The position numbers were made by a program, and so were the translations under genes. From Thermoplasmata archaeon (lineage in GTDB: Archaea > Thermoplasmatota > Thermoplasmata > Lutacidiplasmatales > UBA184), in NCBI GenBank assembly GCA_030042955.1, contig JASHYQ010000224.1, forward strand, positions 1-9,360: 9,360 bases of DNA. The letters are read 5' to 3'. Each line of letters opens with the position of its first letter. Position 1 is the stretch's first letter. Shown here one piece after another: positions 6,367 through 9,360 of the stretch. The notes below the pieces were generated by a model. That model was not told where the DNA came from, ran no database searches, and saw nothing but the letters and a program-made list of their open reading frames with translations.

Positions 6367-6941
6367 CCCGGGAGGGTCCGGCGAAGGGACGTCCCGCGCA
6401 GTCCCTTGATCAGGTCGGCCTTCGTGACGATCCCCCGGAGCTCGCCTCGCCGCAGGACGAGGACCGCCGGATAGTGCGCGAAGAGACCGGGGAGCAGGTC
6501 GGCCGGGAACTCCTCGTCTACCTGTGGGTAGGCGGCCTCCAGAATCTCCCGCACCCGCACGCGTCCTCCCCCGGCGCGGCCGAGCGCCCGGAGCACCGCC
6601 GTCTCCGAGAGGGAGCCGACGACCCGGCCGTGCTCGAGAACCGGCAATTGGGAGAACGCGCCGCTCTCCATCCGCTGGGCCGCGACCTGGAGCGTCGCGC
6701 CGGACTCGACCGTCACGACCGAGCGATTGAGGATGTCCCGGACCGCGAGGCGAGGCGCCGCCAACCCCTCTTGCGCTTCCAGGTAGGCCAGCAACCGCTG
6801 GACGAGGTCGTACGACGGCCGAATCTGGCCCCGCTCGATCCGCGAGAGGGTGGCGTCGCTCTTCCCGACGGCCCGCGCCAGCTCCCCTAGGGGGATCCCG
6901 AGCGCGAGCCGTCGTTTGCGGATCTCGACCAAGACGTTCAC
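6363..6941 (-). CDS. XRE-family HTH regulator with two CBS domains
   Basis: A 192-residue archaeal-type transcription regulator. Residues 4-57 form a Cro/C1-type helix-turn-helix (IRKRRLALGIPLGELARAVG, then SDATLSRIERGQIRPSYDLV). Two CBS modules follow, at about 68-120 (DILNRSVVTVESGATLQVAAQRM, VVGSLSETAVLRAL) and 129-182 (REILEAAYPQVDEEFPADLL, RGIVTKADLIKGL). CBS pairs usually bind adenine nucleotides or SAM, so the protein may couple DNA binding to energy or cofactor state; that is inference. The GTG at 6939-6941 was chosen because the HTH begins immediately after it and a TATA box lies 28 bp upstream. The open frame to 7193 would overlap the divergent zinc-protein gene. No SD is seen, so the mRNA is probably leaderless. 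Target genes are not evident beyond probable autoregulation. Confidence 0.9.
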   Translation of the reverse strand: MNVLVEIRKRRLALGIPLGELARAVGKSDATLSRIERGQIRPSYDLVQRLLAYLEAQEGLAAPRLAVRDILNRSVVTVESGATLQVAAQRMESGAFSQLPVLEHGRVVGSLSETAVLRALGRAGGGRVRVREILEAAYPQVDEEFPADLLPGLFAHYPAVLVLRRGELRGIVTKADLIKGLRGTSLRRTLPG

Positions 6942-6961
6942 GGCCCGTCCGGATTCGCTTT

Positions 6962-6978
6962 CGTGCTTAAGACGCACG
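6962..6978 (-). promoter_or_regulatory. Promoter with an inverted repeat (candidate autoregulatory operator)
   Basis: CGTGC, 7 nt, GCACG forms a perfect 5-bp dyad that encloses the AT core CTTAAG. That core is centred about 28 bp before the GTG start of the XRE-CBS gene. A regulator binding this site would block access to the TATA box. The neighbouring regulator is the obvious candidate, but the short arms could arise by chance. Confidence 0.45.
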
Positions 6979-7012
6979 GAGGGCCCCGGTCCGGCCCGCT
7001 CCGCCCGCCCGA

Positions 7013-7020
7013 AAGGTAAA
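7013..7020 (+). promoter_or_regulatory. Weak TATA-like patch of the small zinc-protein gene
   Basis: AAGGTAAA lies about 36 bp before the ATG at 7053, predicting a leader of roughly 10 nt. The match is poor; CATTAG at 7034-7039 is the only other AT-rich spot and lies too close to the start. Confidence 0.25.
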
Positions 7021-7052
7021 GGAGGACCGGTCGCATTAGCTCCCCGACGGTC

Positions 7053-7313
7053 ATGGCCGGCACCCCCCGACAGATATCCTGGATCAGCGCGCCCCCCGAG
7101 ATCTGCGCCCTCTGCAAGGAGCCGCTCGGGAACCCCGAGGAGACCAGCTCCTGGAACGGCCACCCGGCGCACCGGGACTGCGTCCGCGTTCATCTCCTCC
7201 AGCGGGACCCCGCGTTCCGCGAGTCGGGGGACGGGGAAGAGAACCCCGACGAGCCGGAAGAGTCGTTCGACGGTATCCTGTCGCGCGACGACGACGAGCC
7301 CGACCTCGAGTGA
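7053..7313 (+). CDS. Small zinc-binding protein with acidic C-terminal tail
   Basis: An 86-residue protein has an apparent metal site C-x2-C-x15-H-x2-H-x2-C: Cys18, Cys21, His37, His40, Cys43, within ICALCKEPL...NGHPAHRDC. This resembles short treble-clef or zinc-ribbon domains that archaea encode in numbers, in which four of these residues would hold one zinc. Residues 57-86 form an acidic, probably disordered tail with 15 Asp or Glu among 30 residues, ending DDDEPDLE. No transmembrane segment is present. The gene is divergent from the XRE-CBS gene and lies 134 bp before the radical SAM gene, which has its own promoter signals. It might be an adaptor or nucleic-acid-binding protein, but function is unassigned. 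The open frame and metal motif make a real gene likely. Confidence 0.75.
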   Translation: MAGTPRQISWISAPPEICALCKEPLGNPEETSSWNGHPAHRDCVRVHLLQRDPAFRESGDGEENPDEPEESFDGILSRDDDEPDLE

Positions 7314-7335
7314 CCCCTCGGGGGAGGGAGTCCGA

Positions 7336-7352
7336 AGCGACGAGTTGTCGCT
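7336..7352. repeat. Inverted repeat upstream of the radical SAM promoter
   Basis: AGCGAC, 5 nt, GTCGCT is a perfect 6-bp dyad in the gap between the zinc-protein and radical SAM genes. It is centred about 30 bp before the TATA-like box. It could be an activator or repressor site, or a 3' hairpin of the upstream gene, though no T-run follows it. Confidence 0.35.
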
Positions 7353-7368
7353 CCGTTCGCGTCGGAGT

Positions 7369-7377
7369 GCTTAAAAG
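7369..7377 (+). promoter_or_regulatory. TATA box of the radical SAM gene
   Basis: GCTTAAAAG is the most convincing TATA-like box in the window, set in GC-rich DNA. Transcription would start near 7400, leaving a leader of about 48 nt. It resembles the GCTTAAG core before the XRE-CBS gene. This spacing excludes the upstream in-frame GTG at 7388 as the start codon. Confidence 0.6.
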
Positions 7378-7410
7378 GGCCGCGTAAGTGGTCAAAGGAA
7401 CAGCGGAGCC

Positions 7411-7447
7411 CGGGGAGCACCCCCGAACTCGTGGTCAGGAGAACTCG
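7411..7447 (+). promoter_or_regulatory. Structured 5' leader with SD before the radical SAM gene
   Basis: The predicted leader holds a 5-bp GC hairpin (CGGGG/CCCCG, 7411-7425) and a 7-bp direct repeat GAACTCG (7425-7431 and 7441-7447). Between the repeats is the SD-like CAGGAG (7436-7441), 6 nt before the ATG. The SD supports the ATG at 7448. Regulation by the hairpin or repeat is speculative. Confidence 0.4.
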
Positions 7448-9040
7448 ATGCCGGAGGTCGTCATCACCTGCGACTGGACGATGATGAGCAACCACCACGG
7501 GAAGGAGTTCCTGGGGTTCGGTACCACCACCCCCGCCTACATCTTCCCGGAGGCGGTCTACCAGCGGTTGTTCTTCCCGACGATGCCGGCCGACGAGCAC
7601 GGCTACCCCCGGCAGGCTCCGTACGGGATGCGCAAGATCGAGGCGTCGCTCATCGATGCCGGGTACGACGCGCGGATCGTGCACCCCAGCTACCTCCACA
7701 AGTACATGCCGGGGGAGGCGAAGCTCCTCCTCATCTCCGGGCACGATTACTTCGGGCTGAACCCCCCGAGTTCGACGTTCGGGGGGGTGATGCGAAAGGA
7801 GACCCTCAACTCGATCAACTTCAAACGGATGCTGACGCAGCCCGCCGTGGTCGAGGCCCGGAAGCGGGGCCTCAAGATCATCGCAGGCGGGCCGTGCGCT
7901 TGGCAGCTCTCTCCGGCGACCCGGATGAAGCTCCCGTGGATCCAGGAGTTCCTCGACTCGTTCGGCGGGGTCGACTGCGTGGTCGAGGGAGAAGCGGACG
8001 TCTTCGTGAAGGAGCTCGTCGGCAAGGCGCTCCGGGACGAGTTCCTCCCCCCTCACATCGTCCTCGGGGCGAAGGAGGCCCCCCGGGTCGAGCAGATCTC
8101 CTCGATCAAGTACCCCAGCGTCAACGGCCTGATCGAGATCGGTCGGGGGTGCTGCCGGGGCTGCTCGTTCTGTTCGGTCACCACCCGCCCCACCCGGTGG
8201 TATCCGCTCGAGAAGATCGAGGAGGAGCTCCGGGTCAACGCCGCGCTCGGCATCCGCAAGGGCCTCCTCCACTCGGACGACGTGTACTTCTACGGCAGTC
8301 CGAACGTGATGCCGCACGAGGAGAAGCTTCTCCCCCTCCTTCGGCTCGCGAAGCGGTACTACGCGCAGGTCGGCTGGAGCCACGTCGCCGTAGCGAGCCT
8401 GATGACCAAGCCGAAGCTGCTCTCCAAGTGCGCCGAGATCCTCATCGACGACCGGCAGTCATGGTGGGGGGTGGAGGTCGGGGTCGAGACCGGCTCGCCC
8501 CGAATGATCACGGCCGCGATGCCGGGTAAAGTCGCGCCGTTCAAGGCGTCCCAGTGGCCCGAGCTGGTCGTGCAGTCGGCGGGCCTGATGAACGACAACC
8601 ACGTCTATCCGGCGTGCACGTTCATCGTTGGGCTCCCCCAGGAGACCGAGGACGACGTCGCGAAGACGATCGACCTGATCGACGACCTCTGGGACTTCCG
8701 GGCTCTCCTCGTGCCGATGTTCTTCGTCCCGCTGGGTCACCTCAAGTCCCGCGACTGGTTCCGGCGCGACATGCTGAGCCCCATGCAGCGGGATCTGCTG
8801 AAGCGCGCCCTCTCGCACGGCATCCGGCAGTCGAGGGCCATGCTGAACGAGTTCTTCGACTGGGAGGGGACCCACACGGTGGTCTATCGCCGCACGTTCC
8901 GGTCGTTCGTCTGGTTCCTCGAGATGCTGATGAAGCTCCACGGACTCGAGAGCAACGCCCAGCGGCCGGGCCGCCCGATCCGCGACCCGAACCTGACGCC
9001 GGAGCGCCTCCCGGTCCCGACGATCCCGGTCCGCGAGTAA
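7448..9040 (+). CDS. B12-binding-type radical SAM protein (archaeal)
   Basis: A 530-residue radical SAM enzyme with the layout of cobalamin-type (COG1032-like) proteins. The N-terminal half (1-210) is a Rossmann-like domain (AKLLLISGHDYFGLNPPSST at 91-110, KIIAGGPCAW at 143-152, DCVVEGEADVFVKEL at 176-190). A canonical D-x-H-x-x-G cobalamin motif is not obvious; the corresponding segment reads GHDYFG. The [4Fe-4S] motif CCRGCSFC gives Cys235, Cys239 and Cys242 (C-x3-C-x2-C). SAM-core strands follow: GVEVGVETGSP (341-351) and FIVGLPQETEDD (392-403). The opening CDWTMMSNHHGKEFLGFGT resembles, from memory, an archaeal family of B12-radical SAM proteins. The GDGT ring synthases GrsA/GrsB are archaeal B12-type radical SAM enzymes, so a lipid-modifying role is possible but unproven. 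The start is set by the SD 6 nt before the ATG. Its stop lies 9 bp from the convergent JAMM gene. Confidence 0.9.
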   Translation: MPEVVITCDWTMMSNHHGKEFLGFGTTTPAYIFPEAVYQRLFFPTMPADEHGYPRQAPYGMRKIEASLIDAGYDARIVHPSYLHKYMPGEAKLLLISGHDYFGLNPPSSTFGGVMRKETLNSINFKRMLTQPAVVEARKRGLKIIAGGPCAWQLSPATRMKLPWIQEFLDSFGGVDCVVEGEADVFVKELVGKALRDEFLPPHIVLGAKEAPRVEQISSIKYPSVNGLIEIGRGCCRGCSFCSVTTRPTRWYPLEKIEEELRVNAALGIRKGLLHSDDVYFYGSPNVMPHEEKLLPLLRLAKRYYAQVGWSHVAVASLMTKPKLLSKCAEILIDDRQSWWGVEVGVETGSPRMITAAMPGKVAPFKASQWPELVVQSAGLMNDNHVYPACTFIVGLPQETEDDVAKTIDLIDDLWDFRALLVPMFFVPLGHLKSRDWFRRDMLSPMQRDLLKRALSHGIRQSRAMLNEFFDWEGTHTVVYRRTFRSFVWFLEMLMKLHGLESNAQRPGRPIRDPNLTPERLPVPTIPVRE

Positions 9041-9049
9041 GGAATCTGC

Positions 9050-9360
9050 TCAGGCCTCGTCCTGAGGGAACGGCGCCTCGTCCGGCAGGGGAGCGGGCGC
9101 ACGGTGGACCGGGCGCGGGCGCCATTCGCCGACCCGGAGGTCTGCTCCACCCGTCTCGATCACGCGCAGGTGGGTCTCGTTGCCGTTGCCGTCGTAAGCG
9201 CGCCAGCATCCCGGCTCGAACGGCGCCCCCAGGATGATGTGGCGGCGTCCCCAGTTCCGGAAGAGCCGGAGGTCGGCGCCCGACGGATGGAGGGCCCCCG
9301 AGGGGTGGGAGTGCACGGTCCCGGCGACCGCGAGGTCGGCGGGCAGCATGTACAGCTTGA
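9050..9360 (-). CDS. JAMM/MPN+ metalloprotease, Mov34/JAB family (partial)
   Basis: The C-terminal 102 residues of a JAMM-domain protein are visible; the start lies beyond the right edge, and the frame stays open through the edge (KLYMLPADL...). The zinc-site signature is complete for this part. GTVHSHPSGALHPSGAD matches H-x-H-P-x5-P-S-x2-D, giving two His and one Asp ligands. The catalytic Glu of the family would lie upstream, outside the window. The next segment HIILGAPFEPGCWRAYDGNG is typical of the rest of the fold. Archaeal JAMM proteins include desampylases that remove ubiquitin-like SAMP modifiers (HvJAMM1 in Haloferax), so isopeptidase activity is a reasonable inference. The C-terminus is a short Pro-rich tail ending PQDEA. 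It converges on the radical SAM gene with a 9-bp gap. Confidence 0.88.
   Translation of the reverse strand, partial: KLYMLPADLAVAGTVHSHPSGALHPSGADLRLFRNWGRRHIILGAPFEPGCWRAYDGNGNETHLRVIETGGADLRVGEWRPRPVHRAPAPLPDEAPFPQDEA

Noticed and set aside
6942..7193. N-terminal extension of the XRE-CBS regulator by 84 residues
   Set aside because: It would run antisense through the zinc-protein gene and past the TATA box; the HTH starts right after the GTG at 6941.
7388..7447. GTG start 20 codons upstream for the radical SAM protein
   Set aside because: It lies only about 14 bp after the TATA box, before the predicted transcription start, and has no SD; the ATG at 7448 has one.
7190..8383. 397-codon minus-strand open frame
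   Set aside because: It is antisense to the radical SAM gene, including its iron-sulfur region, and lacks recognisable motifs.
9041..9049. Possible terminator between the radical SAM and JAMM genes
   Set aside because: The gap is only 9 bp with no hairpin or T-run.
1..9360. CRISPR arrays, insertion sequences, tRNA or rRNA genes, toxin-antitoxin or phage genes
   Set aside because: No spaced repeats, transposase, long terminal inverted repeats, cloverleaf sequences or phage-type genes were seen on reading both strands.

Overview
The window reads as chromosomal DNA of a GC-rich (by eye about two-thirds GC) archaeon. The evidence is an archaeal-type TruD, a KaiC/RAD55-like ATPase, an XRE-CBS regulator, a JAMM protease, an archaeal B12-type radical SAM protein, and short AT patches at TATA-box distance from start codons. 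The proteins are arginine-rich and not globally acidic, which argues against haloarchaea. A Thermoplasmatota-like lineage is my best guess, but it is inference. I see no IS element, CRISPR array, tRNA, rRNA or phage gene, and genes fill almost all of the sequence.

Layout. Minus strand, 1-1943: the 5' part of a RecA/KaiC-like ATPase with a degenerate P-loop runs off the left edge, preceded by truD, whose 3' end it overlaps by 53 bp. Plus strand, 2041-3230: an unrecognised 158-residue protein is translationally coupled (4-bp overlap) to a DUF429 RNase-H-fold protein. Minus strand, 3227-5320: an HExxH zincin and, downstream of it, a 12-TM MFS transporter with its own promoter and Shine-Dalgarno site. 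Plus strand, 5413-6366: a P1/S58 (DmpA-like) peptidase. Minus strand, 6363-6941: an XRE-HTH plus two-CBS regulator whose TATA box lies inside an inverted repeat. Plus strand, 7053-9040: a small zinc-binding protein with an acidic tail, then a 530-residue B12-type radical SAM enzyme. Minus strand, 9050-9360: a JAMM/MPN+ metalloprotease truncated by the right edge.

The genes do not form one pathway. Strand switches are frequent, two convergent pairs share overlapping stop codons, and the divergent intergenic gaps are about 90-110 bp with compact promoters. Several genes (P1 peptidase, zincin, XRE-CBS) have an AT patch about 25-28 bp before the start codon and no clear SD, suggesting leaderless mRNAs. 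The MFS and radical SAM genes have a more distant TATA box plus a good SD.

Most worth following up are the radical SAM protein (possible relative of GDGT ring synthases or another archaeal lipid or cofactor enzyme), the KaiC-like protein lacking the P-loop lysine, the uncharacterised gene at 2041-2517, and the probably autoregulated XRE-CBS gene. I found no clear multi-gene novel system.
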